This document shows positions 16,118 through 26,145 of a stretch of DNA of 64,000 nucleotides, piece after piece (position 1 is the first letter of the stretch; each line of letters starts with the position of its first letter). The position numbers and the translations under genes were made by a program. The notes beneath the pieces are model-generated. The model ran no database searches, was not told the origin of the DNA, and saw nothing but the letters and a program-made list of their open reading frames with translations. Source of the stretch: an uncultured Oscillospiraceae bacterium (GTDB lineage Bacteria > Bacillota > Clostridia > Oscillospirales > Oscillospiraceae); NCBI GenBank assembly GCA_947631395.1, contig CANRLF010000001.1, forward strand, positions 186,001 through 250,000, given 5' to 3'.

Positions 16118-16146
16118 TTGACAATAAAACTTGGCACAAGTATAAT
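16118..16146 (+). promoter_or_regulatory. Consensus vegetative promoter for the XRE regulator cassette
   Basis: TTGACA, exactly 17 bases, TATAAT: both hexamers match the consensus perfectly. It overlaps one palindrome and is followed by another, as expected for a strong but repressed promoter. Confidence 0.85.
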
Positions 16147-16166
16147 GGTGACAAGAAAACTTGTCA
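16129..16166. promoter_or_regulatory. Two operator-like palindromes on the cassette promoter
   Basis: ACTTG-GCA-CAAGT at 16129..16141 lies in the spacer and touches the -10 box. TGACAAG-AAAA-CTTGTCA at 16149..16166 lies just after the -10, over the probable transcription start. Both share the half-site CAAG/CTTG. The XRE protein encoded two genes downstream is the obvious candidate repressor. Confidence 0.6.
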
Positions 16167-16178
16167 GGAGTGGTGTCA

Positions 16179-16508
16179 ATGGATAAAAATGAGATCCTTG
16201 AAAGGAGCCGTAAGGAAAACAGTAATCAGGATTTGGCGGAAATAAGCATAGTTACCGAGGCCAACAGCGTCGCGGGTCGTGTTGGAGCATTTCTGTGCGG
16301 TCTTGTATCCATGCTCTCGGTTATGATGGCAGATATTCTTCTTTGCAGTCCGTGGATAATTTATTTTGGCATTCTTGGAACGAGCTACCTTGTGCGATAC
16401 ACGAAAGCAAAGCGTAAGACCGACCTTTACCTTGCCTGTGTTTTCCTGCTAATGTTACTTACGGTCTTTGTGTTTTTTATCATCAGATTACAAGGTGTGA
16501 AGGCATGA
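16179..16508 (+). CDS. Small membrane protein, DUF6442-like
   Basis: A 109-residue protein with a soluble acidic/basic head (MDKNEILERSRKENSNQDLAE) followed by four likely helices (about 37-60, 63-75, 88-105). The head matches the pattern of DUF6442 proteins, which are regularly encoded beside small XRE regulators in Firmicutes. The ATG at 16179 follows AGGAG; an in-frame TTG at 16161 lies inside the operator palindrome. The stop overlaps the regulator gene by four bases. Biochemical role unknown. Confidence 0.65.
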   Translation: MDKNEILERSRKENSNQDLAEISIVTEANSVAGRVGAFLCGLVSMLSVMMADILLCSPWIIYFGILGTSYLVRYTKAKRKTDLYLACVFLLMLLTVFVFFIIRLQGVKA

Positions 16509-16711
16509 ACGAGGAATTAAAGCTTAAAAACCGCCTGAAAGAGGCCCGCGCCGAAAAAGGACTCTCCCAGGCGCAGCTTGCCCAGCTTGTCGGTGTATCA
16601 CGGAACACCATAAGCTCCATAGAAACGGGCCAATTCAACCCCACGGCGAAGCTGGCGCTTATTCTCTGCGTGGCGCTGGACAGGAAATTTGAGGACTTGT
16701 TTTACTTCTGA
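16505..16711 (+). CDS. XRE family transcriptional regulator
   Basis: A 68-residue helix-turn-helix protein of the short Cro/YozG type. The HTH spans about 11-60: LKEARAEKGLSQAQLAQLVGVSRNTISSIETGQFNP, followed by the dimerisation end LALILCVALDRKFEDLFYF. It overlaps the preceding membrane-protein gene by four bases and is followed after 10 bases by another membrane-protein gene, so all three form an operon. It probably represses its own promoter via the CAAG/CTTG palindromes at 16129..16166. Confidence 0.85.
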   Translation: MNEELKLKNRLKEARAEKGLSQAQLAQLVGVSRNTISSIETGQFNPTAKLALILCVALDRKFEDLFYF

Positions 16712-16721
16712 GGAGGCAAAT

Positions 16722-17027
16722 ATGAAAAGCATCGTAGAGCTTGTATTGGGACTTTTTACAATAGCGATTGGTCTTGCGAACATAAAGGGAAATATAAGCA
16801 CGATACATTGGTATAACCGCCGGCGGGTCACCGAGGAGAACGCCCCCAAGTACGGCCGGGTGGTGGGGACGGGCATCGTCATTATGGGCATGAGTCTCGT
16901 CATCTCCTTTTTTGTTATGACCTTTTGGAGCGAGTATATCGCGGATATCATCGTTCTGGTGATGGGTATCGACGGGTTTTTAGTCGCGCTCTATGGTCAG
17001 TTGAAATACAATAGAGGGATATTTTGA
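16722..17027 (+). CDS. Small membrane protein of the XRE cassette
   Basis: A 101-residue protein with three likely helices (about 2-20, 47-68, 74-92). The middle region (NRRRVTEENAPKYGRVVGTGIVIMG) resembles the DUF3784 type of small clostridial membrane proteins, but I am not certain. The ATG at 16722 has GAGGAGG seven bases upstream. Last gene of the cassette, followed by a strong bidirectional terminator. Confidence 0.6.
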   Translation: MKSIVELVLGLFTIAIGLANIKGNISTIHWYNRRRVTEENAPKYGRVVGTGIVIMGMSLVISFFVMTFWSEYIADIIVLVMGIDGFLVALYGQLKYNRGIF

Positions 17028-17032
17028 AGCGA

Positions 17033-17082
17033 AAAAAGTATCACCCCACGTCCCTTAAGGTGGGATGCGGGGTGATTTTTTT
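17033..17082. terminator. Bidirectional terminator between the XRE cassette and the M56 peptidase gene
   Basis: An outer 8-base stem (ATCACCCC at 17040..17047, complement at 17069..17076) with further inner pairing (TCCC/GGGA), a run of six A on the left and seven T on the right. Confidence 0.85.
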
Positions 17083-19229
17083 CAGTCTATGCTGACGTGG
17101 GACAGAAGTTTAAGGTCGTCGCCGCTTTGGCGGATGGTGAGAACATGATCGCTGGACCAGAGGGTGAGGATGTCGCCCTGGCGCTCACCATAGAGGGGGT
17201 AAAACACTCCCGGACCAAAGTCGCTGGTGAAGGTGTAGAAGGAGCTGTATTTCTCCAGGTAAAGAAGCTGGCTCCGCCAGTCCTTGCTCAGATCGTCCAG
17301 GGTGATCCCGGCGTACTTCTCCAGCACATAGTCCACCGCGAAAGCGGAAATCTTGTGGCAGGGCAGCGCATCCAGCCAGGAGGTATCTATCTCCCCGCTC
17401 CTTTCCTGAACGGCCTTATATACGTCCGCAAGCTCATCATCAGAGGGTTCCTGTTCATGGTAGAAGATTGCGTCCCTTAAACTAAATTCCTCCGGCCAGC
17501 CGAAATTATATAGGAACTCACCCAGATCCAAATCCCTGGGGTCGGACCAGTCGGAGCGGAAGAAGCCGTTGACGGAGGAGGGATACCCTGTACCGTTAGA
17601 CGTGTATTCGCCCCTCAATTCCTCACGCCACAGCGACAGCTCCTCCGCCGTGATGGGCGTACCGCCGGAGCTGTGCTTGGAGGCAGTGCGGGCGTCAAGA
17701 AACCAGTTATAAAGCGTTGTGTAGATGTCCCGTCTGTCGATGCCCTCCACGTCGGGGATATTGCTGGCCTCCAGCCAGACGTCGCCCATCCAGGTCTCCA
17801 GGTGTATGACGCTGATGCTCTGGAAAGCGGTGATTTTCCAGGGCTGTGACGAAACCCAGGACGCCGGCTGGACAATCACGGTGAAATAGCCTTCATACGC
17901 GCCGGGATCGGTCTTTTTCCAGACAGTGGAACTGAGCAGTTTAAAATATTTTTCCGCCAGCACCGCTTTACCGCCGTTGACGGGGTCCTCCAACTCATTC
18001 CACTCCTTGTCGGAAAGCTCCAGATCGTTTACGCTCACCACGCCGTCCAGCAGCGCCGCCAGCGTGTCGCCGTCTCCGGGCAGCTTGAAGGTGTCCTCCG
18101 GCTCCGTAGAAGCATCAAAGGTGTCTCCAGCTGTATCCTCCGTGGAATCTTCGGTGGGATCGTCCCCCTTGTTTACGCCGGTATCGTCGAGCTTCCCGCC
18201 GGCAAAGGCGCACCCCACGGCGACAGCCGCGATCAGCAGGGCCGCCAGCGCCACGGTCAGTGTTGTCCGGGGCCTTCTGGCGATCATGGTCACGCGCTCC
18301 TTCAGCTGTTTTTTCGTGCCGGACATGGTGGTAGCCGCGCAAAGAGGCGACAGTCCCGCGGGCCGTCTGGAGAGCTCGATCAGCGTGGCGCCATAGCGGT
18401 CCCAGGCGTCTCCGCCCAGATGCTTCAGCGCGCCCGCGTCGGCGCAAAGCTCGCTGTCCTGCCTTGAAAGCTTTGCGCCGTACCACACCAGAGGGTTATA
18501 CCAGTGTATCGCCAGAGCCGCGCACCGGAGGGCCGCCCACAGCGGATCAAGATGCCGCCGGTGGGACAGCTCATGGGCCAAAACATGGCCGAGCCGCTCC
18601 TCATCACACACCGTTTCGGGGTTTATGTAGACGCTTCCGGCAAAGAGACAGGAGGAATCCAGCCCCTCCACCGCCCAGACGCGCACAGGACAAGCGGCCT
18701 CCACCGGCACGCGCCGCTTTCTCAGCCGGACATACATAGTTATGTTTGTGATGACGATCAGCGCCGCCGTCAAAACCGTTCCGGCAAGCCAGATAACCCC
18801 CAACACACGGCGCGCGGTGATCGTCCGTTCCATCCGTTCAAAACGCTGAGGCGACACGTCCATAGCCACCGGGACATAGCCTGTTGATGGCGTCCCGTCG
18901 CTTTGTGTCGCGTCTGTCCCCTGCTCCCCCGGCGCCACGGTGATGTCATTATTTTGATAATGCCCGGTAACGGTCCCGTTTTCCTCAAGGCGGATGGAAT
19001 CCAGCTCCCGCACGGTCTCCATATCCTGAACGAACTCCGCCATAGAGGTTGCCGACTCCACGCTGATGGGACTGTGCCACAGCGTTCCGGGATAGAGGAG
19101 CCTTACAAGCACCAGCGCCCAGAGGGCATACCGCAGTCCCGGCCTGAGCTTCCGCCCAAGGCTCTGCCGTATGGCGATGACCGCCAGGATCAAAAGACAG
19201 CTTGTGAGAACCCATGTAAGCTCAGACAT
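17082..19229 (-). CDS. M56 family (BlaR1/MecR1-like) membrane metallopeptidase
   Basis: A 715-residue protein. Membrane helices near 4-22, 34-50 and 143-165 precede the zinc-protease site HELSH at 219-223 in the cytoplasmic loop, then a further helix near 338-356 and a long outside domain. BlaR1-type proteins sense a signal outside and cleave a BlaI-type repressor. The outer domain shows none of the SxxK/SxN/KTG set of a penicillin-binding sensor that I can recognise, so the ligand is unknown. The ATG at 19229 overlaps the blaI-type gene by eight bases; GGGGAGGG provides the RBS. Confidence 0.85.
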   Translation of the reverse strand: MSELTWVLTSCLLILAVIAIRQSLGRKLRPGLRYALWALVLVRLLYPGTLWHSPISVESATSMAEFVQDMETVRELDSIRLEENGTVTGHYQNNDITVAPGEQGTDATQSDGTPSTGYVPVAMDVSPQRFERMERTITARRVLGVIWLAGTVLTAALIVITNITMYVRLRKRRVPVEAACPVRVWAVEGLDSSCLFAGSVYINPETVCDEERLGHVLAHELSHRRHLDPLWAALRCAALAIHWYNPLVWYGAKLSRQDSELCADAGALKHLGGDAWDRYGATLIELSRRPAGLSPLCAATTMSGTKKQLKERVTMIARRPRTTLTVALAALLIAAVAVGCAFAGGKLDDTGVNKGDDPTEDSTEDTAGDTFDASTEPEDTFKLPGDGDTLAALLDGVVSVNDLELSDKEWNELEDPVNGGKAVLAEKYFKLLSSTVWKKTDPGAYEGYFTVIVQPASWVSSQPWKITAFQSISVIHLETWMGDVWLEASNIPDVEGIDRRDIYTTLYNWFLDARTASKHSSGGTPITAEELSLWREELRGEYTSNGTGYPSSVNGFFRSDWSDPRDLDLGEFLYNFGWPEEFSLRDAIFYHEQEPSDDELADVYKAVQERSGEIDTSWLDALPCHKISAFAVDYVLEKYAGITLDDLSKDWRSQLLYLEKYSSFYTFTSDFGPGVFYPLYGERQGDILTLWSSDHVLTIRQSGDDLKLLSHVSID

Positions 19230-19599
19230 GCTCATCCCTCCCCTTTTTAAGCTCCCGATAAAGCTCCTCGATGTCCTCGTCCGTAAGCTCACACTCCCGG
19301 GCCATGGTGTTGACCAAAAGGCCCAGTCCGCCTGTCTTGATCCGTGCCAGCGTGTTTTTGGCCTCCTGTTTCACGGCGTCGGATCGGGTGAGCTTCGGAT
19401 AATATAGCTTTGCCCGCCCGGAGGCGTCCGCCCAGACAGCCCCCTTCTCAGCCAATCGCCCAAGCATTATATTGACCGTGGCCTTGCTCCAGCCCGTATC
19501 CTCGGCAAGCCTTTCGACCATGGTACCGATGGTCAGCGGACTTTCGTCCCAGAGCAGATTCATCAGCTTCCACTCGCCGTCAGAAAGCGACATTTTCAT
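19222..19599 (-). CDS. BlaI/MecI/CopY family transcriptional repressor
   Basis: A 125-residue winged-helix repressor. The DNA-binding region is visible as LSDGEWKLMNLLWDESPLTIGTMVERLAEDTGWSKATVNIMLGRL, followed by the wing (EKGAVWADASGRAKLYYPKLTRSD) and a dimerisation helix. In this family, cleavage between the two domains by the partner M56 protease lifts repression. It is encoded just before its M56 partner with overlapping frames, and inverted repeats lie just upstream of its start. Confidence 0.93.
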   Translation of the reverse strand: MKMSLSDGEWKLMNLLWDESPLTIGTMVERLAEDTGWSKATVNIMLGRLAEKGAVWADASGRAKLYYPKLTRSDAVKQEAKNTLARIKTGGLGLLVNTMARECELTDEDIEELYRELKKGRDEHV

Positions 19600-19623
19600 G
19601 CTATGACCTCCCCGTGAATTTAT

Positions 19624-19662
19624 ATAACAGCTGTTATCCTAAATATAACACGTTGGATAACA
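19624..19662. promoter_or_regulatory. Operator-like inverted repeats upstream of the BlaI-type gene
   Basis: ATAACAG-CTGTTAT at 19624..19637 is a perfect 14-base palindrome. A second pair, TGTTATCC at 19632..19639 and GGATAACA at 19655..19662, overlaps it. The shared half-site is TAACA/TGTTA, similar in kind to the TACA/TGTA half-sites of BlaI/MecI operators. Confidence 0.6.
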
Positions 19663-19673
19663 AATGTCAACCT

Positions 19674-19722
19674 TTATTTAAAAAAATATACAAAAGCTCC
19701 CCCGGCCTGGTGGTCGGGGGAG
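19674..19722 (-). terminator. Terminator of the GltD-like gene
   Basis: A GC-rich 11-base stem with one mismatch (19697..19707 with 19712..19722, loop of four), followed on the minus strand by CTTTTG and a run of T residues interrupted once. Confidence 0.85.
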
Positions 19723-19740
19723 GGAGATTATGTGATGATT

Positions 19741-21015
19741 TTATTCCTCTGCGCGGTTGGTGATGGGGATGTTGTCGGGTTGTTTTTCGGTGCGGTTGGC
19801 GCGGCGCTCGGTGAGATAGCGGTCCATCTCGTCGGCAACTATCTTGGCGCTGCGGGCGGCCTCTACCACGGTCTTGGCACCTAAGGAAACGTCGCCGGCG
19901 GCGAAGATGCCCTCGCGGGTGGTGCGGCCGTGCTCGTCGGTGGCGAGAAGGCCGCGCTCGTTCATGTTAAGTCCGGTGGTGGTGTTGACGATGCGGCTCT
20001 GGGCACCCTGGGAGATGGCCACTATCACGTTATTGCAGGGGAAGAGGCGGGGCTCGGAGACGGCGGTGACGTTGCCCTCCTCATCGAAGGTGCGCTGGCG
20101 GTAGACAACGCCCTCGTCGCGGATTTCCACGGTCTCGATGCCGTACATCATGTCCACGCCGTCGGCGATGGCGTAATCGAGCTCACGCTCGCTGGCGGCG
20201 GCCTTGGGCTCACGGCAGAATACGTGCACATGGCGGGAGCCCTTACGCAAGGCGGTGCGGGCCACGTCCATGGCGGAGTTGCCGGCGCCGATGACGACAA
20301 GGGTCTCACCGATTATGAATACGTCCGGGTCCACAAGGTAGTCGATGGCGTAATGGACATGTCCGAGGCTCTCACCGGGGACGTTGAGCTTATTGGCCTT
20401 CCAGACGCCGGTGCCGATGAATATGGCCTCGTAACCGTCGCGCTGGAGGTCGTCCACCGTCAGGGCAAGGCCGATGGCGGCGTTGGGGCGTATCTTTATG
20501 CCCAGGCGCAGAAGCTGCTTTTTATACCGCTCGATGACCGTCTTTGGAAGGCGGAAGTCGGGGATGCCGTAACGCAGGACGCCGCCTATTTTATACTTGC
20601 TTTCAAAGATGGTGATGTCATAGCCCTTCTGGGCGAGCTTGACGGCGATGGTGAGGCCCGCGGGGCCGGAGCCGATGATGGCGACCCTCTGCCCTACCCT
20701 GGGCTCGCGCTTCAGGTCCGGGTCGTCGAGGTAGGCGTCGGATATGTAGTTCTCGATGCTGGAGATCTGGACGGGAGCTCCCTTGCGGCCTAAGACGCAA
20801 TGGCCCTCGCACTGGTTTTCGTGGTTGCAGACAAGGGAGCAGAAAACGGAGAGCGGGTTGTTTTCAAAAAGCATATCACCGGCTTCTTTTTTATGACCGG
20901 TGCGGAAAAGCTCGATCATCTCGGGAATATTCGTGTTGATCGGACAGCCCGTGCGGCACATGGGGTTCTTGCAGTGCAGGCATCTGCGGGCCTCGTTTAC
21001 TACATGTACAGCCAT
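19741..21015 (-). CDS. GltD/NfnB-like NAD(P)-dependent flavoprotein oxidoreductase
   Basis: A 424-residue iron-sulfur flavoprotein like the glutamate synthase small subunit. Two Cys clusters occupy the N-terminus (CLHCKNPMCRTGC and CSLVCNHENQCEGHC), then an FAD-binding GSGPAGL near 114-120, a NAD(P)-binding GAGNSAMD near 247, and the GD-motif GIFAAGDV near 370. No glutamate synthase large subunit and no NfnA partner adjoins it, so the electron acceptor is unclear. Such orphan GltD-like proteins are common in Clostridia. The C-terminal tail is short and polar. A good promoter lies about 45 bases upstream. Confidence 0.85.
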   Translation of the reverse strand: MAVHVVNEARRCLHCKNPMCRTGCPINTNIPEMIELFRTGHKKEAGDMLFENNPLSVFCSLVCNHENQCEGHCVLGRKGAPVQISSIENYISDAYLDDPDLKREPRVGQRVAIIGSGPAGLTIAVKLAQKGYDITIFESKYKIGGVLRYGIPDFRLPKTVIERYKKQLLRLGIKIRPNAAIGLALTVDDLQRDGYEAIFIGTGVWKANKLNVPGESLGHVHYAIDYLVDPDVFIIGETLVVIGAGNSAMDVARTALRKGSRHVHVFCREPKAAASERELDYAIADGVDMMYGIETVEIRDEGVVYRQRTFDEEGNVTAVSEPRLFPCNNVIVAISQGAQSRIVNTTTGLNMNERGLLATDEHGRTTREGIFAAGDVSLGAKTVVEAARSAKIVADEMDRYLTERRANRTEKQPDNIPITNRAEE

Positions 21016-21059
21016 GTTTTTTCCTCCGTTATATTATTGGCGTTGGGCGCCTTTTATAC

Positions 21060-21088
21060 ATTATCGCTCTTTTTACGGAAGATTGCAA
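21060..21088 (-). promoter_or_regulatory. Promoter of the GltD-like gene
   Basis: TTGCAA, 17 bases, GATAAT on the minus strand, with the start codon at 21015 and an AACGGAGG ribosome site. Confidence 0.6.
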
Positions 21089-21111
21089 GTATAACTTTAA
21101 ATTTTTACCTT

Positions 21112-23430
21112 TTACATCTGTCCGTAAAGGGCCGTGACGATTATCTTCGCCACCTCGGCGCGGGTGATGGACCGGAGCGGGTGGCAGCTGCCGCCGTCGC
21201 CGGAGATCATGCCGAAGGCCGTAAGCGACGCCATGGCGTCACGGGCGTAATCGCTTACGCTGTCGCTGTCGGAGAACGCCTCCAGCGCCTCAGGGTCGGG
21301 CTCGGGGAGCTCCTTGTTCATGTTGGTCAGGAGCCGGTAGATGATAGTGAAGCTCTGCTCCCTTGTGAGCTCCCCGCGGGGGTCGAAGCGGTCGCCGCCC
21401 ACGCCGTTCACGATCTTGGCGCGGGCCGCCCAGGTCACGGCGTCGTAGTAGTAGCTTTCAGCGTCCACGTCCGAGAACGCCTGCTCCTCCCCTGCCGGGT
21501 CCAGGACTGTCTTACCCAGGGCCCGCCAGAGCATGAGGACGAAATCACAACGGCCGATATTGTCATCGGGCCTGTATATCATGTCGCCGGTGCCCTCGAC
21601 GATGCCCCTGTAAAGTAACTCGTCTATATATTCCTGGGCCCAGTGGCCGGCGGTGTCCTTGAAGTGGGGCCTGGAGCGCACGGACAGGGGCACCTCCACG
21701 CCGCCGGCCGAGACGGTTATCTCCCCCTCCATCCCAGGCTCGCCGGTGAAGGTAAAGAGGCCGTCAGGGGTGATCTCGCCAAGGCCCTCGGAGGCGGAAA
21801 AGCTAACTGAGGCGGTGCTTATAGCCACGTCCCGGGTAAGATACGTGCCGGATACGGACAGCTGAATCTCGTCGCCGACCTCAAGCTCCGAAAGGGCCGG
21901 GGCCTGGCCGGTGGCGGCGTCCACCACGGTGAGGGTGTCGAGCCGGTCTATAACGTGTATGTTACCGCGGCCCTCGGCCAGGGAGGTGTAGGCGTATAGC
22001 CGGAGCCCATCCACGCCGGCCCTGTCGCCGGCGGTGTAGAGGCCCTCATCAAGGGTCCCCAGGTCGCAGTCGGCGAAGAAGCTGCCGGTGAACTCCACGG
22101 GCATACCGGCCGAGTCCGTAGCGGCTATGTTCACAGGCATCGTGGAGCCGGTCAGGACGAAGGCGCCGTCCTCCTCCAAGTGGAGGACCGAGGCCACGCC
22201 GTCGGGTTTGGCGTCGGACACGAAAAGTATGTAGTCGCCGCAATTTCTGGGCTTGCCGGAGGGCTTGTTCACAATGGCGCAACGGTCCGAGCCGGGGAGC
22301 CTTACGCTCATCACCGAGGAGCCGCCGCCGTCAAGGTTCACGACGGACTGACAGCCCATGGCCACAAGGTCGGCCGCCACGTCCTCCAGAAGGGCGCCGT
22401 TGGAGTAGTCGCCGCGCCTTCCGTCCACTACCCGGGCGACTATGGAGCCGTCGGGCTTTATGCCGACGCAGGTGCGGGGGTTTATGCCGATGAGGTCCCT
22501 GTCCCAGCCGGCCTTATCGGTGAGCTTGCCGCCGTCGGCCAGAAGGTCGCCGCAACCGCAGGCCCAGCGGACATCGGTAAGCCGCGGGTCGGAGGCGGCG
22601 GTGGTGAGGGTAACGGTGTCGCCCACAGAGAAGTTACTGTAATATTCGGCGTATTTGGGGTTGTCCGTCGGAGCGGTGAGGACGATGTGACTGTCGTCAA
22701 GGTCGTAATTTACCCCCTGAGGCACCACGTCAACGACCTCAAGCTCCACGGAGCCGTCAACGGTGACGTCACCGCTGAGGATCCGGAACCTCACGCCCCA
22801 GCCGGGACGGGTGGTGCAGGTGCTACCGCTGTCATAGGCGCTGGTGTAAAGGAAGAGGCCGCCGGTGGGGGTGCGGACCTTATTGAGGTGCTCGACCTCG
22901 ACGGTCTTTCCGGCGTTGGAGGACTCGGCGTCACCGCCGCCGTGATTTTCCAAAGTCAGGAGGATCTGGGGCTTTTCGCAGAAAAACGCCCCGTCGTCGG
23001 TAAAGCAGAGAAGGCTCTCGCCATTGAGGCTCGATATGTACCGGCCGTCCTGGATGACACCGCCCAGGGGATAGCCGTTGGACTCATAGAAAAAGTCGGC
23101 GTTTATGGCGGCGTGGACGTTGAGGCCCTGGCTCTCGGCCCAGGCGGTCATGGCGTTTATGTCCATGGGATCATGGACCCTGTCCTTGGCGAGGACGATG
23201 GGGTACACCTGTCCGCCGGGCATGACCTCAAGGGTGTACTCCTCCACCCTTTTCCTGGAGGCGTTGCTGTATACGGTGTTGGTGAAATAAAGGCCGTCGA
23301 AGAGCTCCCGGCGGTTAGTGTAAAGCTCCGTCCGGGATACGGTCCCAGCCGCGGACGCGGGGATGGAGGACAGGGCCAACGCGGATATGAGAAGTGCTGA
23401 AATAGCTGATTTTACGGATATTTTGCTCAT
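21112..23430 (-). CDS. Exported phosphodiester glycosidase (NAGPA domain) with three SLH anchor domains
   Basis: A 772-residue cell-surface protein. A signal peptide (about 1-28, ending SIPASAA) precedes a NAGPA/DUF2233 domain (about 95-395) with NADFFYES, GINPRTCVGIKPDGSIV and the hallmark VNLDGGGSSVM. A beta-rich middle follows (about 400-590), then three S-layer homology repeats (FKDTAGHWAQEYI, FSDVDAESYYYDAV, FSDSDSVSDYARDA). NAGPA enzymes split phosphodiester-linked sugars; bacterial members are thought to act on wall or teichoic-acid-like glycans. SLH domains bind pyruvylated secondary wall polymer. It stands alone between gltD-like and ligA genes. Confidence 0.88.
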   Translation of the reverse strand: MSKISVKSAISALLISALALSSIPASAAGTVSRTELYTNRRELFDGLYFTNTVYSNASRKRVEEYTLEVMPGGQVYPIVLAKDRVHDPMDINAMTAWAESQGLNVHAAINADFFYESNGYPLGGVIQDGRYISSLNGESLLCFTDDGAFFCEKPQILLTLENHGGGDAESSNAGKTVEVEHLNKVRTPTGGLFLYTSAYDSGSTCTTRPGWGVRFRILSGDVTVDGSVELEVVDVVPQGVNYDLDDSHIVLTAPTDNPKYAEYYSNFSVGDTVTLTTAASDPRLTDVRWACGCGDLLADGGKLTDKAGWDRDLIGINPRTCVGIKPDGSIVARVVDGRRGDYSNGALLEDVAADLVAMGCQSVVNLDGGGSSVMSVRLPGSDRCAIVNKPSGKPRNCGDYILFVSDAKPDGVASVLHLEEDGAFVLTGSTMPVNIAATDSAGMPVEFTGSFFADCDLGTLDEGLYTAGDRAGVDGLRLYAYTSLAEGRGNIHVIDRLDTLTVVDAATGQAPALSELEVGDEIQLSVSGTYLTRDVAISTASVSFSASEGLGEITPDGLFTFTGEPGMEGEITVSAGGVEVPLSVRSRPHFKDTAGHWAQEYIDELLYRGIVEGTGDMIYRPDDNIGRCDFVLMLWRALGKTVLDPAGEEQAFSDVDAESYYYDAVTWAARAKIVNGVGGDRFDPRGELTREQSFTIIYRLLTNMNKELPEPDPEALEAFSDSDSVSDYARDAMASLTAFGMISGDGGSCHPLRSITRAEVAKIIVTALYGQM

Positions 23431-23463
23431 TTGTTTACCTCAAAAGTCAGATGTAACGGTTGT

Positions 23464-25449
<1,986 letters not shown>

Positions 25450-26109
25450 TCAGCCAATGGCGGCGTAAGCTCCGGGGACGTTTCCCACGATGACCGTTTC
25501 CGCCACGTTTATCTCGGTAAGTACGCTGTCGGTCCCGGTGTTCCCGCCAAGCATGACCTCAAGCGTCACGAGTACGTCCATTATTATCCTGTGCCGGGTC
25601 TGATTTATACCGGCGGATGTAAATTCGTTCCTGAAGGACGTGGACACGTTCGTTATAGACAGTATGTCCACGCCGATCCTCGGCCCGCGGCCGGAGAATA
25701 CCGGGCCGCCAATGAGATTTCCCAGTGGGATGGTGACGTGGGTTATATCGGAGTTTGCGAATTTTTCCACCACCGCGTTGGTAATCCGGGCCTGGAGCAT
25801 GTTGACGGTGGCCACATTCGACACCAGGGCCGTGATGTTCCCCTGGCCGTCGCGCTCCAGCGTCACGAGGTTTGAGTAATCAAGGCTCCCGTCGCCCATG
25901 ACCTCGGATACCGTCTCGTTTACGGCGAGGGTTATCTCGTCCGTGGCGGCGGCCAGGGCCAGCTCCACAACCGTGGGAGTGAGCGTCACGGACAGGAGCA
26001 CGGAGAGGACAATGAAGATGATACCGCAGACAAGCATCAAAATGGCAAACATCCGCCGTCCTTTTCGCGCCCTGAACATAAGGCGCCTCAAAAAAAGGCT
26101 TTTATACAC
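25450..26109 (-). CDS. yunB: Sporulation protein YunB
   Basis: A 219-residue protein with one N-terminal helix (about 20-42) after a basic stretch, followed by an extracytoplasmic domain. Features matching YunB include the TDEITLAVNETVSEVM region, IPLGNLIGGPVFSGRGPRI and the final VVGNVPGAY-like segment. In B. subtilis yunB is a sigma-E regulon gene important for spore formation. I chose the GTG at 26109, eight bases after GGGGAGG; a GTG at 26118 lies too close to that RBS. A GCATAATAT element lies about 20 bases upstream. Confidence 0.85.
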   Translation of the reverse strand: MYKSLFLRRLMFRARKGRRMFAILMLVCGIIFIVLSVLLSVTLTPTVVELALAAATDEITLAVNETVSEVMGDGSLDYSNLVTLERDGQGNITALVSNVATVNMLQARITNAVVEKFANSDITHVTIPLGNLIGGPVFSGRGPRIGVDILSITNVSTSFRNEFTSAGINQTRHRIIMDVLVTLEVMLGGNTGTDSVLTEINVAETVIVGNVPGAYAAIG

Positions 26110-26145
26110 CGGGAACACCTCCCCGGTGTATATTATGCGGGAAGC

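Noticed and set aside
22180..23400. Plus-strand open frame of 406 codons antisense to the NAGPA-SLH gene
   Set aside because: Gly/Val/Ala-rich read of the complementary strand, with no motif; the minus-strand gene has a signal peptide and clear domains.
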